A stretch of DNA of 41,338 nucleotides from the NCBI GenBank assembly GCA_022843945.1, contig JALHMR010000042.1, positions 1-41,338 of the forward strand. The letters run 5' to 3'. The notes under the pieces were generated by a model. It searched no databases and was not told the DNA's origin. It worked only from the letters and a program-made list of their open reading frames with translations. Made by a program: the position numbers and the translations under genes. The DNA comes from Rhodospirillaceae bacterium. Its GTDB lineage: Bacteria > Pseudomonadota > Alphaproteobacteria > CACIAM-22H2. Of this stretch, positions 22,237-29,877 are shown piece by piece (position 1 is the first letter of the stretch; the number at the start of each line of letters is the position of its first letter).

Positions 22237-22605
22237 ATGAACAGGGGCATCTTCGGTTTCCCGCGCAACGCGGCGCTGCAGGCGAAGAGCGTGACCGCGC
22301 AGGCGGTGAGCGCCGAAACGGTGAGCGCGTCGACCTTGGCCGCGACCACCGCGGTCAGGACCCCGGGGTCGAGCGTCGCCAATACCGGCATCAAGCTGGT
22401 CAACGATGCCGATCTCGGCACCCTCTTTCGGCCGCTGAGCTACACCGCCGTGGACACTGTCTCGACCAGCAACGGCGGCAGCTTCGGCAATGCCAACTGC
22501 AGCGTCGGCATTTCCGGCTCGGTCTCGGGGAATCAGCTGAACCTCTCGCTGACCAACAACTGCAACTGCAACTGCGCCAACTGCGACTGCAGCACCTGCC
22601 CCTAA
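22237..22605 (+). CDS. Protein with C-terminal Cys/Asn cluster (candidate modification substrate)
   Basis: A 122-residue protein. Residues ~15-40 are a short V-[ST]-A repeat (AKSVTAQAVSAETVSASTL), as in fibre shafts. The middle is beta-rich. The end is NNCNCNCANCDCSTCP (107-122), with Cys 109, 111, 113, 116, 118 and 121, plus Cys88 upstream. It starts a run with two 2OG-Fe(II) oxygenases and a radical SAM/SPASM enzyme, which is how RiPP precursors and their enzymes are arranged. It could therefore be a phage structural protein whose tail is crosslinked or hydroxylated. A plain metal-binding or disulfide tail is the alternative. No leader cleavage site was seen. Confidence 0.6.
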   Translation: MNRGIFGFPRNAALQAKSVTAQAVSAETVSASTLAATTAVRTPGSSVANTGIKLVNDADLGTLFRPLSYTAVDTVSTSNGGSFGNANCSVGISGSVSGNQLNLSLTNNCNCNCANCDCSTCP

Positions 22606-22620
22606 CTGGGAGAAACCTTC

Positions 22621-23484
22621 GTGATCAGCCGCTACAAGACCTGCCTCTCGCCGACCACGCATCGACCGTATCTTCTGCATGCCTTCAAGGACAGCGATGC
22701 CCTGACCGTTCGACTGCTCCAGCCTGCCTCGGAGGAGCAGCCCGCGGCGGATATCGACCTGAACCTCCATTTGCCGGAGCCACTGCAGCCGACCCGGCTC
22801 CGTGACTTCGTGTCCGGCGATGCGCTGGGCCAGCCAGGAACGCGGTGGCTGATGACCGCGGGGTTCACGTTCAGTGTCTCCGCGCTCGGCGGCCTGCGGC
22901 CGCGCCAGTCATGGGTCATCCCTATCGACCACGAAGGCCAGTTCGTTTTCCCGTTCGAGCGCTTCAGTCTCACCGAGACCACCAAGCAGTCGCGTAGCGT
23001 CGCCCTCAGGATGCAGAACGTGCGCCAAGTCGCGATGATCGCCAGCGCCTTCGGCGCGAGTTCGCTGGATGACTGCCAGATCCTGATCGTCGGCGGGGCG
23101 CATGGCCATTGCGCGAACTTCGAGTTCTCCCATGTGCTCGAGACCCTCACGGGCTGCGAGATGACAGGCACTCAGACACCCGACTTCTTCCCTCGCACTT
23201 CGATCGCGGGGCCGGCGACCGTCGCTGCGGGACGCCTGGCACGGTTTTCCCTTTCCTTCGTCGACGCGGCAACCGGTGCCCTCGTCAGCAACGGCTCACG
23301 CAGCGTTCCGGTGCGGCTCGAGGCGACTTCCGGATACCTGGTCGACCGCGTCGTCTACCCGCGCAACGGCCAGTCGAAGTTCCGCTGGAAGGCCCTGGGG
23401 ATGAGCAAGGGCGACCGGCTCAAGATCAAGTCGAGCTGGGGAACCTGGTCCGGCGACGCCGAGATCGAGGTTCGCGTCGTATGA
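22621..23484 (+). CDS. Beta-rich companion protein of the modification cassette
   Basis: A 287-residue protein from GTG 22621, with GGGAG 8 bases upstream. The first part (ISRYKTCLSPTTHRPYLLHAFKD) is not recognised. The middle includes QSWVIPIDHEGQFVFPFERFSL. The C-terminal ~90 residues (FPRTSIAGPATVAAGRLARFSLSFVDAATGALV, then VRLEATSGYLV and a final KIKSSWGTWSGDAEIEVRVV) look like an Ig-like beta domain. It overlaps the first oxygenase by ATGA. It may be a tail-tip component, a scaffold that presents the Cys-rich tail, or a second substrate. Nothing catalytic is seen. Confidence 0.5.
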   Translation: MISRYKTCLSPTTHRPYLLHAFKDSDALTVRLLQPASEEQPAADIDLNLHLPEPLQPTRLRDFVSGDALGQPGTRWLMTAGFTFSVSALGGLRPRQSWVIPIDHEGQFVFPFERFSLTETTKQSRSVALRMQNVRQVAMIASAFGASSLDDCQILIVGGAHGHCANFEFSHVLETLTGCEMTGTQTPDFFPRTSIAGPATVAAGRLARFSLSFVDAATGALVSNGSRSVPVRLEATSGYLVDRVVYPRNGQSKFRWKALGMSKGDRLKIKSSWGTWSGDAEIEVRVV

Positions 23485-24149
23485 CGAAGGAGCCGCAGAT
23501 CTTCCAGGCCTGGCCGACCACGATCTGGGCGCAGCGGTTCAGCCTGCCGGACCTTGATCGCGGCCTGGTGCCCCTGGCTCACCGCATCGCCACCGATACC
23601 GGGGTGGACGGCGCGTATTTCTTCAACCGCCGCAAATCCAATTGCTTTCGCGACTACGCCGACGCGTCGCTACTCGAGCTCGGCCATTTGGTTTTCGCCA
23701 GCATCGGCGACTATCTGTCGCGGACCTACGATGATCCGTCGCACCCACGTCTCGAGATCTCCGGCTGGCCGATGGTGCAGCCCTACGGGCACGGGGTGCC
23801 GGCCCACCATCACATCGGCTCGCATCTGACGGCCATCTACTATTGCGATGTGCCTCGCCTGCCCCCCGAGGCCCCGATCCGCAACAGCGGCACCCTCATT
23901 CTTCACGATCCCCGCGCCGTGAACCGTGATTGGGAGCCCGTCGGCGCCGTTTCGCGCGAGTTCAAATATTTCGAGGTCGCGGTCGAGACCGGCCTGCTGC
24001 TGATCTTCCCCGGCTACGTCATGCACAGCGTGCAGCCGTGGTTCGGAGAGCGGCCACGCATCTGCTACGCCATGAACATCATGGTGCATCAGCCGCACCT
24101 GGAGGAGCCGGGACTCACTCAAGACGACTTCGAGGCGCGCCATGGCTGA
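23481..24149 (+). CDS. Putative 2OG-Fe(II) oxygenase 1
   Basis: A 222-residue protein resembling the small 2OG-Fe(II) oxygenases of phages and marine bacteria (TIGR02466 style). It shows QPYGHGVPAHHHIGSHLTAIYYCDVP at about 101-126, with His109-111 as probable iron ligands, a beta-strand SGTLILHDP, and GLLLIFPGYVMHSVQPWFGERPRICYAMNI (171-200), where His182 is the distal ligand and Arg191/193 would bind 2-oxoglutarate. Such enzymes hydroxylate amino acids or small molecules using O2. The start is an ATGA overlap; its end overlaps the second oxygenase by 8 bp. The substrate is unknown, and the neighbouring Cys-rich protein is a candidate. Confidence 0.75.
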   Translation: MTKEPQIFQAWPTTIWAQRFSLPDLDRGLVPLAHRIATDTGVDGAYFFNRRKSNCFRDYADASLLELGHLVFASIGDYLSRTYDDPSHPRLEISGWPMVQPYGHGVPAHHHIGSHLTAIYYCDVPRLPPEAPIRNSGTLILHDPRAVNRDWEPVGAVSREFKYFEVAVETGLLLIFPGYVMHSVQPWFGERPRICYAMNIMVHQPHLEEPGLTQDDFEARHG

Positions 24150-24780
24150 GACGATCGTCGCCTGGCCGACGCTGATCGGCGTCGAGCGTCTGGCCCTCCC
24201 GTCCGCGATGAACGCCAATCTGCGAACCGCCGCATTGGAAGTCGAGCAACGCGCCAGGCCGCCCGGTGATCACCGGCATTTTTCCAATACCGTGGACAAT
24301 CACACCGATATCTTTCCCGAACGGTTCCGCGGCGATCTCGATACCCTCTGGGGTCAGGTAGCTCAGGCCGCGCAGCTTTATCTCCAACATGCCTTTCGGC
24401 TACCGGTCTCTTATCCCCTCTCGTGGTCGCTGTGCATTCTGGTAGCGCGACCGGGCGATCGTCTGCCCGCACATTCCCATCCGCAGCGCGACCTGTTCGC
24501 TGCGTACTACCCGCATATCGATCCGCCGGCCGACGACCCGACCGGCATGCACGGCGGGGAGTTGCGCTTCATCGACAATCGCGGCTGGGGCCGCAAGTGG
24601 GTCAACCGCAACCCGTCGCTGTTCGACAGCGCCTATCTGAGCCTGCGCCCCGAGCCCGGGATGCTGGTCATCGCTCCCGGCTACGCCCTGCACGAGACCA
24701 ATCCGTTTTCCGGCCCCGGCCTGCGCGTCACCTACGGGTTCTTCATGAACGTGCTGATGACCAAGGAGTACGCCGCCTGA
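24142..24780 (+). CDS. Putative 2OG-Fe(II) oxygenase 2
   Basis: A 212-residue protein with the same layout as its neighbour but low identity. LPAHSHPQRDLFAAYYPHID (about 108-127) gives His111/His113, GGELRFIDNRGWG follows, and GMLVIAPGYALHETNPFSGPGLRVTYGFFMN (173-203) gives distal His184 and Arg195. Two divergent oxygenases in tandem suggest two different hydroxylations, or one on each of two substrates. It overlaps the oxygenase before it by 8 bp and the radical SAM gene after it by one base (TGATG). Enzyme class is inferred from motifs only. Confidence 0.7.
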   Translation: MAETIVAWPTLIGVERLALPSAMNANLRTAALEVEQRARPPGDHRHFSNTVDNHTDIFPERFRGDLDTLWGQVAQAAQLYLQHAFRLPVSYPLSWSLCILVARPGDRLPAHSHPQRDLFAAYYPHIDPPADDPTGMHGGELRFIDNRGWGRKWVNRNPSLFDSAYLSLRPEPGMLVIAPGYALHETNPFSGPGLRVTYGFFMNVLMTKEYAA

Positions 24781-26090
24781 TGTTCCAGATCACTCTCGCC
24801 GATGCCGCAGGCCGGCGCTCCCGACTGACCTACGACCCGCACGCCTCGTCACTCACCGATGAGAACGGCGCGCCGGTCGTCGCGCCCGGCAATGCTCACC
24901 CCTGGCCGACGGCCCCACGCGTCGACGGCGCCGCGGAGCCGGGCCGCAAGACGGCGGCCATCCGCCACCTGAAGGTCCAGCTCGGCCTCAAATGCAACTA
25001 CGCCTGCTCGTACTGCCTGCAGCGTTTCCAGCCCGAGCACGACGAGGGCGGCGCCACGGACGTGCTGCACTTCCTGGAGCGGCTGCCGCATCACTTCGAC
25101 GGCGGCAGCGACGGCCAGGGCCGGGGCGTGCGCATCGAGTTCTGGGGCGGCGAGCCCTTCCTCTACTTCAAGGGCAAGCTGCGACTGCTCTGCCTGGCGC
25201 TCAAGAACGCCTATCCCAACGCGACTTTCGCCATCGTCACCAATGGCTCCGTTCTCTCGGCCGAGATCCTCGACTGGATCGAGGCGATGGGCTGCTTCGT
25301 CGCGGTCTCGCATGACGGACCAGGGCAGGCGCAGCGCGGCCCCGATCCGTTCGATGATCCGGCGAAGCGAGAGTGGATCGTGCACCTGCACGACAGGCTG
25401 GCGCCGCGTGGCCTGTTCTGCTTCAACGTCACGCTCACCGCCCAGAATCACGATCTGTCCCTGATCCGCGCCTGGTTCGTCGAGCGGCTCGGCGTGCGTG
25501 ACCCGTCGCTCAACATCGAGGGCATGGCTCTTCCCTACACCGACGAGGGATTTGCCTCGGCCATCATCGAGCCGGGGGCACAGCGCAGCGCGATGACCTC
25601 GGTTATGAAGGCGATCATCGAGGGGCCCGGCCTCGCCTTCCATTCCCTGCGTAGCAAGGTCGACGATTTCACCCGCTCCCTGCGCGCCCGCCGTCCCTCC
25701 TCGGCGCTCGGCCAGAAATGCGGCATGGATCGGGCCGACAGCCTGGCCGTCACGCTGACCGGCGAGGTCGTGACCTGCCAGAACGTCAGCCCTGAAGCGA
25801 CGGCGCCCAACGGCCAGCCGCACCGCCTGGGCCACCTCGATGCCCTGCCCGAGGCGCGCCTGACCACCGCCACGCACTGGTCGCAGCGGCGCGAATGCGC
25901 GCACTGCCCGGTGCTCCAGCTCTGCCAGGGCTCCTGCATGTTCCTGCAGGGCAAGGCCTGGTCCGCCGCCTGCGACAGCGAGTTCACCTACAACATGGGG
26001 ATTCTCATGGCCGCCCTCTACCTGCTGACCGGCCGCGTGCCCGTCGCCATCGATGGTCCTATCATCCGGCCGGTGCACGGCCATGCGTAA
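24780..26090 (+). CDS. Radical SAM / SPASM-domain maturase
   Basis: A 436-residue enzyme. CNYACSYC at residues 72-79 is the CX3CX2C 4Fe-4S/SAM motif, followed by EFWGGEPFLYF (the GGEP SAM-binding motif), IVTNGSVLS and VSHDGPG. The C-terminal part is a SPASM domain: CGMDRADSLAVTLTGEVVTC, RECAHCPVLQLCQGSC and ACDSE, enough Cys for one or two auxiliary clusters. Family members use SAM radicals to modify peptides or proteins (thioether, C-C or Cys/Ser oxidation). Here it is coupled to two oxygenases, with a Cys-cluster protein upstream, inside a phage tail operon. The target is not shown by sequence. Confidence 0.88.
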   Translation: MFQITLADAAGRRSRLTYDPHASSLTDENGAPVVAPGNAHPWPTAPRVDGAAEPGRKTAAIRHLKVQLGLKCNYACSYCLQRFQPEHDEGGATDVLHFLERLPHHFDGGSDGQGRGVRIEFWGGEPFLYFKGKLRLLCLALKNAYPNATFAIVTNGSVLSAEILDWIEAMGCFVAVSHDGPGQAQRGPDPFDDPAKREWIVHLHDRLAPRGLFCFNVTLTAQNHDLSLIRAWFVERLGVRDPSLNIEGMALPYTDEGFASAIIEPGAQRSAMTSVMKAIIEGPGLAFHSLRSKVDDFTRSLRARRPSSALGQKCGMDRADSLAVTLTGEVVTCQNVSPEATAPNGQPHRLGHLDALPEARLTTATHWSQRRECAHCPVLQLCQGSCMFLQGKAWSAACDSEFTYNMGILMAALYLLTGRVPVAIDGPIIRPVHGHA

Positions 26091-26403
26091 CGTCCTGGCC
26101 GTCTCCCTCGGGCTTGGTCTTGTCGCCGGATCCGCCTCGGCGGCGGCGCAGCCGCTGTGCCTGCCTCGCGCCGCCCTCCTGCAGCAGCTACAGGCGGATT
26201 TCGGCGAACGGCTTCTCTGGCAGGGGCGCCTGGCGGCCGAGCCCGGCCAGGAAGGGCCCATCCTCGAGATCTTCGTCAGTCCCAACGGCGGCAGCTGGAC
26301 CCTCGTTCATTCCCTGCCAAACGGATTGTCGTGCTTCGTCGCCGCCGGCGCTTCATGGGCACCGGGCCTGGCGGCTCCGGCGCCCGAGGGGAGGAAAAGT
26401 TGA
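26083..26403 (+). CDS. Secreted small phage protein, unknown
   Basis: A 106-residue protein with a clear signal peptide (MRNVLAVSLGLGLVAGSASAAAQ, cleavage after about residue 22). The mature part has PLCLPRAALLQQLQADFGERLLWQGRLA, then ILEIFVSPNGGSWTLVHSLPNGLSCFVAAGASW, the shape of a small periplasmic family found near prophage lysis genes in Alphaproteobacteria. The two cysteines may pair. It overlaps the radical SAM stop by 8 bp. It could help envelope disruption, but no enzyme motif is present. Confidence 0.6.
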   Translation: MRNVLAVSLGLGLVAGSASAAAQPLCLPRAALLQQLQADFGERLLWQGRLAAEPGQEGPILEIFVSPNGGSWTLVHSLPNGLSCFVAAGASWAPGLAAPAPEGRKS

Positions 26404-26588
26404 GCGAGCGCGAGAACCAGGAAGCGAAGAGCCTGCGCATGCACGTGGCGATGTGCGGCATGCGCTACACCGACCTGTCGCGCCGCCTGTCGCGGGTCGA
26501 GTATCTCCTCTACGGCATCATCGCGCTCGTGGCCTTGGGCGACGGGCCACTGGCCGAGCTCCTGCGCCAGCTGGTATTCCGCCCATGA
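26400..26588 (+). CDS. Small single-TM phage protein
   Basis: A 62-residue protein from TTG 26400, chosen for the strong GGGAGG site (about 6 bases upstream) and the overlap with the preceding stop. The first half is charged (SERENQEAKSLRMHVAMCGMRYTDLSRRLSRVEY) and a TM helix follows (LLYGIIALVALGDGPLAELL). Its position before the 3TM holin suggests a lysis-accessory or pinholin-like role, unproven. Confidence 0.55.
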   Translation: MSERENQEAKSLRMHVAMCGMRYTDLSRRLSRVEYLLYGIIALVALGDGPLAELLRQLVFRP

Positions 26589-26992
26589 TCGGGCCGCTGA
26601 TCGCCGCCGTGCTGGGCCTGGTCGGCAAGGCCATCGACAAGGCCGTGCCCGATGCCGGCCAGGCGCTCGAGCTCAAGGGCGCCGTCGCCGCGCATATCCA
26701 TCAGCTGGCCGAGATCGAGCTCAAGGGCGCGGTCGACATCATTCTTGCCGAGGCGCGCGGCGAAAGCTGGCTGCAGCGCAACTGGCGGCCGCTGCTGATG
26801 CTGACCTGCATCGCCATCATCGCCAATAACTATGTTCTCTACCCCTACCTCAAGGCGGTCTTCGGCTGGGGCGTTGCGCTCGAGCTTCCCGAATCATTGT
26901 GGGAGCTGCTCAAGATCGGCGTCGGCGGCTACGTCGTCGGCCGCTCGCTCGAAAAGGGGCTCGATGTCTGGAAGAATGGCAGCAAACCGTAG
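26585..26992 (+). CDS. Holin, 3TM gene-transfer-release type
   Basis: A 135-residue membrane protein: an N-terminal hydrophobic helix (IGPLIAAVLGLVGKAID), an amphipathic middle, then ESWLQRNWRPLLMLTCIAIIANNYVLYPYLKAVFG and a last helix ELLKIGVGGYVVGRSLEKG. This is the signature of the 3TM holin family shared by prophages and gene transfer agents. It starts at ATG 26585 with an ATGA overlap. It permeabilises the inner membrane to release an endolysin, but no endolysin was recognised within the window. Confidence 0.85.
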   Translation: MIGPLIAAVLGLVGKAIDKAVPDAGQALELKGAVAAHIHQLAEIELKGAVDIILAEARGESWLQRNWRPLLMLTCIAIIANNYVLYPYLKAVFGWGVALELPESLWELLKIGVGGYVVGRSLEKGLDVWKNGSKP

Positions 26993-27394
26993 CCGCGGGA
27001 ACAGGTCGCCCGGTTTAGCGGTTTTACTCTTGGCTACCCAGCCTCCGGCGCCGGCCAAGCTCGCTTTATCACTCTCACGGGCGCGCCTGGACGGTGCCGG
27101 AACCCACCGTCCTCGCGCGGAACCAAACCCGGGGCCGCGCGGTTCCGGGGGTCATGAAATACGAGGTCGAAATCCTGGCGAGCGCCGCACTGGTGGCGGT
27201 CATGGTCGGGCTCGGCGCCTGTTCCAGCGTCGAGTCCGACCGTATCCTCGCCAACGAGCCGCGCGCGCCCGCGGCGGACTCGCCTAACGCTCGCCAGGCC
27301 TGTTCGGACAGACCGAACGCCGCGGCTAGCGCCCAACCGGCGCAGGCTCTCGCCGGCGCCGGGCGCGAAGTTTTGCTTATTTTGCCGGGGAAGG
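26993..27394. other. Prophage right-end gap
   Basis: No reliable gene. One plus-strand frame (27154-27444) begins with a lipoprotein-like MKYEVEILASAALVAVMVGLGACSS but runs through the tRNA antisense, ending GATGIEPVTPTMSR, which is the well-known chance translation of a tRNA. Its first ~90 codons could still be a genuine lipoprotein fused to the attachment site by integration. The attachment core probably lies at the right end. Confidence 0.4.
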
Positions 27395-27469
27395 TGGTGG
27401 GTGCGACAGGGATTGAACCTGTGACCCCTACCATGTCAAGGTAGTGCTCTGCCGCTGAGCTACGCACCC
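27395..27469 (-). tRNA. tRNA-Val(GAC)
   Basis: On the minus strand the gene begins GGGTGCGTAGCTCAG at 27469. The acceptor stem is GGGTGCG/CGCACCC, the anticodon loop is TTGACAT with anticodon GAC (valine), the T arm contains GGTTCAATCCC, and discriminator A plus an encoded CCA end at 27395. The fold is canonical. The 3' end faces the prophage, so this is the likely integration target. Confidence 0.95.
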
Positions 27470-27577
27470 GGTCCTTCAGGGTCGGCGCGGACTATACAAG
27501 AACTCGGCCGGATGACAAGCCGTTGGCGGGCCTCGGCTCCTTCTATAAAAGGCGCCGGTAGAGGCTGCGAGGAAACG

Positions 27578-28315
27578 ATGCCGCCCCTGGGCGAATTCAG
27601 CACCACCTTCGATGCGACCGTGCGGCCGCGCCTCCGACGGGGGGCTGCCTGGGCGGTCCATGTCTTTACCGCCAGCGGCGTGGTCATCGGTCTGCTGGCG
27701 CTGCTGGCCGTGCTCGACGGCGATCCGCGCGCCGCGCTGCTCTGGCTGGGCCTGGCGACCTTCATCGACGGGCTCGACGGACCGGCGGCCCGCAAGCTGG
27801 GTGTGCGCGAGGCGATACCGCGTTTCGACGGGGCGACCCTCGACAACGTCGTCGACTACTTCACCTGGGTCGTCGTCCCGGCCCTCTTTATCTACCGCTT
27901 CGGCCTGCTGCCCGATTCGTTTGCCCTGGTGGGCGCGGCCTTCATCATGGCGACCTCGCTCTACACCTTCGCCAATCTCGATCTCAAGACCAGCGACAAC
28001 TACTTCGTCGGCTTCCCGGCGCTGTGGAACGTCGTCGCCTTCCAGATGTTCATCCTGGAAAGCCCACCGCTGCTCAACCTGGCCGTGACGGCGGCTCTCG
28101 GCGTCCTGACCTTCACGCCGGTGAAGTTCGTTCACCCGCTACGGGTGCGGGAGTGGCGCATCCCGACGATCATCGCGACGACGGTCTGGGCGCTGACCAG
28201 CCTGTGGATGGTGGTCATCCATCCCGTCGAATCCACTGCGGCCTTCACCTTGTGGATTGCGGCCTCGATCTATCTTGCGGTGATCTGCCTGCGCCGCAGC
28301 CTGCGCCGCGCCTGA
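27578..28315 (+). CDS. pcs: Phosphatidylcholine synthase
   Basis: A 245-residue inner-membrane enzyme with GAGGAAAC just upstream of ATG 27578. The CDP-alcohol phosphotransferase motif is complete: FIDGLDGPAARKLG, then FDGATLDNVVDYFTW, giving DG-x2-AR-x-G-x3-D-x3-D. The rest is hydrophobic helices. The spacing and length match bacterial Pcs, which condenses CDP-diacylglycerol with choline to make phosphatidylcholine, a typical alphaproteobacterial pathway. Phosphatidylserine synthase is the main alternative and less likely on length. Convergent with cpdR, 6 bp away. Confidence 0.88.
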   Translation: MPPLGEFSTTFDATVRPRLRRGAAWAVHVFTASGVVIGLLALLAVLDGDPRAALLWLGLATFIDGLDGPAARKLGVREAIPRFDGATLDNVVDYFTWVVVPALFIYRFGLLPDSFALVGAAFIMATSLYTFANLDLKTSDNYFVGFPALWNVVAFQMFILESPPLLNLAVTAALGVLTFTPVKFVHPLRVREWRIPTIIATTVWALTSLWMVVIHPVESTAAFTLWIAASIYLAVICLRRSLRRA

Positions 28316-28321
28316 CGCGCG

Positions 28322-28681
28322 TTACGCGGCCGCCAGCAGCTCCTTGACCTGCGACACGAGGTCGCGCAGGTGAAAAGGCTTCGACAGGACGGTCGCACCG
28401 GGAACGACCGGCTTGCCTTCCTCGATCGCCACTGCGGCAAAGCCGGTGATGAACATGACGCGCAGCTCCGGCTGGCCGGCACGGGCGCGCCGGGCCAATT
28501 CGATGCCATCGACGCCGGGCATGACGATGTCGGCGATGAGCAGATCGTAAGGCTTGTCGAGTGCTTCGAGCGCCTGGCGACCGTCGCGGTGACTGACTAC
28601 GCGGTGCCCCGCCCGAGTAAGCGCGGTGGCCAGAAACTGGCGCATCGCGTCGTCGTCCTCGGCTAACAGTATGTCCGCCAT
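28322..28681 (-). CDS. cpdR: CpdR-type response regulator (single receiver)
   Basis: A 119-residue stand-alone receiver. It has the acidic triad ADILLAEDDD, phosphoacceptor Asp51 in LLIADIVMPG, Thr in MFITGFAAVA and Lys in LSKPFHLRDLV. The exact style FITGFAAVAIEE...KPVVP...LSKPFHLRDLV is that of CpdR, the ClpXP adaptor controlled by the CckA-ChpT phosphorelay that times proteolysis of cell-cycle proteins in Alphaproteobacteria. ATG 28681 is chosen because the family begins MARILLAED. No output domain, as expected. Confidence 0.88.
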   Translation of the reverse strand: MADILLAEDDDAMRQFLATALTRAGHRVVSHRDGRQALEALDKPYDLLIADIVMPGVDGIELARRARAGQPELRVMFITGFAAVAIEEGKPVVPGATVLSKPFHLRDLVSQVKELLAAA

Positions 28682-28957
28682 TTTAACCGTATTCGTCGTG
28701 GTCTTGAGCGAACCACGGCCGCTCTCGGGCAACGCAGCCATCAATGTGAACCGAGCGCTCGACATCAATACTCCAACGCCGACAACCGGTCGAATCATAA
28801 GAGCGACGTCGTTTTAAAACCGTTAATCGGCCATGAAAAACCGGCATCGCCGCCATGCTTCCGTGGCGGGACCTGGCCGGTTCGGTATGTCCGTCCGCCT
28901 GCCGCGCAGGTGACAAAACCGCCTCTTTGCTCTAAAGGACCCTTGGTTATCTGCCCC

Positions 28958-29839
28958 ATGCCGCACGATCTTTCCGCCTTCGCCGTCGAGCCTCCGATCG
29001 AGGTGGTCCAACCCGCGCAGCCGTCCGCGCCGCTGGTTTTTTCATCGCCCCATAGCGGCAATTTTTACCCACCTGCTTTCGTCGCTGCCTCCCGCCTGGA
29101 CCCGCTCATGCTCCGGCGGTCGGAGGACGCCTTCGTCGACGAGTTGTTCGCCGCCGCCCCGCCGGCCGGCGCCCCGCTGCTGAAGGCGCGCTTCCCGCGG
29201 GCTTTCATCGACCCCAACCGCGAACCCTACGAACTGGATCCGGGCATGTTCGCCGGCACGCTGCCGAGCTGGGTCAACCGCTCATCCGTGCGGGTCGGGG
29301 CCGGCCTGGGGACGATCGCCCGCGTCGTGGCCAACGGAGCCGAGATCTATCGCGGCAAGCTCGATTTTGCCGAGGCGGAGGCGCGTATCGAGGCGCTCTA
29401 TCGTCCCTATCACAACGCCCTGTCGGCACTCATGGACACGACGGCCGCCCGCTTCGGCGGCGCCCTGCTGATCGACTGCCACTCGATGCCGGCCGTCGGC
29501 GGCCCGATGGACCGTGATCCCGGCAAGCGGCGCGTCGATTTCGTGCTCGGCGATGCCCACGGCACGAGCTGCTCGCGCCGCATCATCGATTGGACCGAGA
29601 CCCAGTTCCGCGAGCTGGGCTACAGCGTTGCCCGCAACGACCCCTTCGCCGGCGGCTTCATCACGCGCCACTACGGACGCCCGGCGAACCGGCGGCACGC
29701 GCTGCAGATCGAGATCAACCGGCGGCTCTACATGGACGAGGACAAGATCGACCGCAGCGCCAACTTCCAGACCCTGGCCGGCCATCTGAGTGTTTTCGTG
29801 CAGCGCGCGGCGGCCGAGGCAGCCGCCCTGATCCAGTGA
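28958..29839 (+). CDS. N-formylglutamate amidohydrolase family protein
   Basis: A 293-residue cytosolic hydrolase of the FGase family, which cleaves N-formyl-L-glutamate to glutamate and formate in histidine degradation. It shows LVFSSPHSGNFYP near the N-terminus, DPNREPYELDPGMF, LLIDCHSMP (zinc-binding), and ITRHYGRPANRRHALQIEINRRLYMDE near the C-terminus. ATG 28958 is preferred, although AAGGA is 19 bp away; a GTG at 28910 is the other option. Hut pathway neighbours are missing, so the true substrate may be another N-formyl amino acid. Confidence 0.85.
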   Translation: MPHDLSAFAVEPPIEVVQPAQPSAPLVFSSPHSGNFYPPAFVAASRLDPLMLRRSEDAFVDELFAAAPPAGAPLLKARFPRAFIDPNREPYELDPGMFAGTLPSWVNRSSVRVGAGLGTIARVVANGAEIYRGKLDFAEAEARIEALYRPYHNALSALMDTTAARFGGALLIDCHSMPAVGGPMDRDPGKRRVDFVLGDAHGTSCSRRIIDWTETQFRELGYSVARNDPFAGGFITRHYGRPANRRHALQIEINRRLYMDEDKIDRSANFQTLAGHLSVFVQRAAAEAAALIQ

Positions 29840-29877
29840 CGGCAAGGACCGGATCAGCTGTGCCAGCCGCAGCCCCG

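Larger units (their letters stand above)
1..27394. mobile_element. Prophage (podovirus/T7-like virion), left end outside window
   Basis: Terminase, portal, capsid, tail tubular A/B, gp14-like core protein, tail fibre and a 3TM holin lie between the left edge and a tRNA-Val gene. The tRNA 3' end faces the prophage, the usual geometry of tRNA-directed integration, so the right attachment site is probably inside or just left of 27395-27469. The left boundary, integrase and replication genes are not visible. An unusual block of host-like genes splits the packaging module. The exact right boundary is an inference. Confidence 0.85.

Noticed and set aside
24849-26285. Long minus-strand open frame opposite the radical SAM gene
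   Set aside because: Antisense of a gene with catalytic motifs; composition typical of a shadow frame.
27154-27444. Protein ending GATGIEPVTPTMSR
   Set aside because: The end is the well-known chance translation of a tRNA antisense. Only the lipoprotein-like start might be real; it is not called as a gene.
28812-28824. TTAA...TTAA pair near cpdR as a CtrA box
   Set aside because: The spacing is 5 bp instead of the 7 bp of the CtrA consensus.
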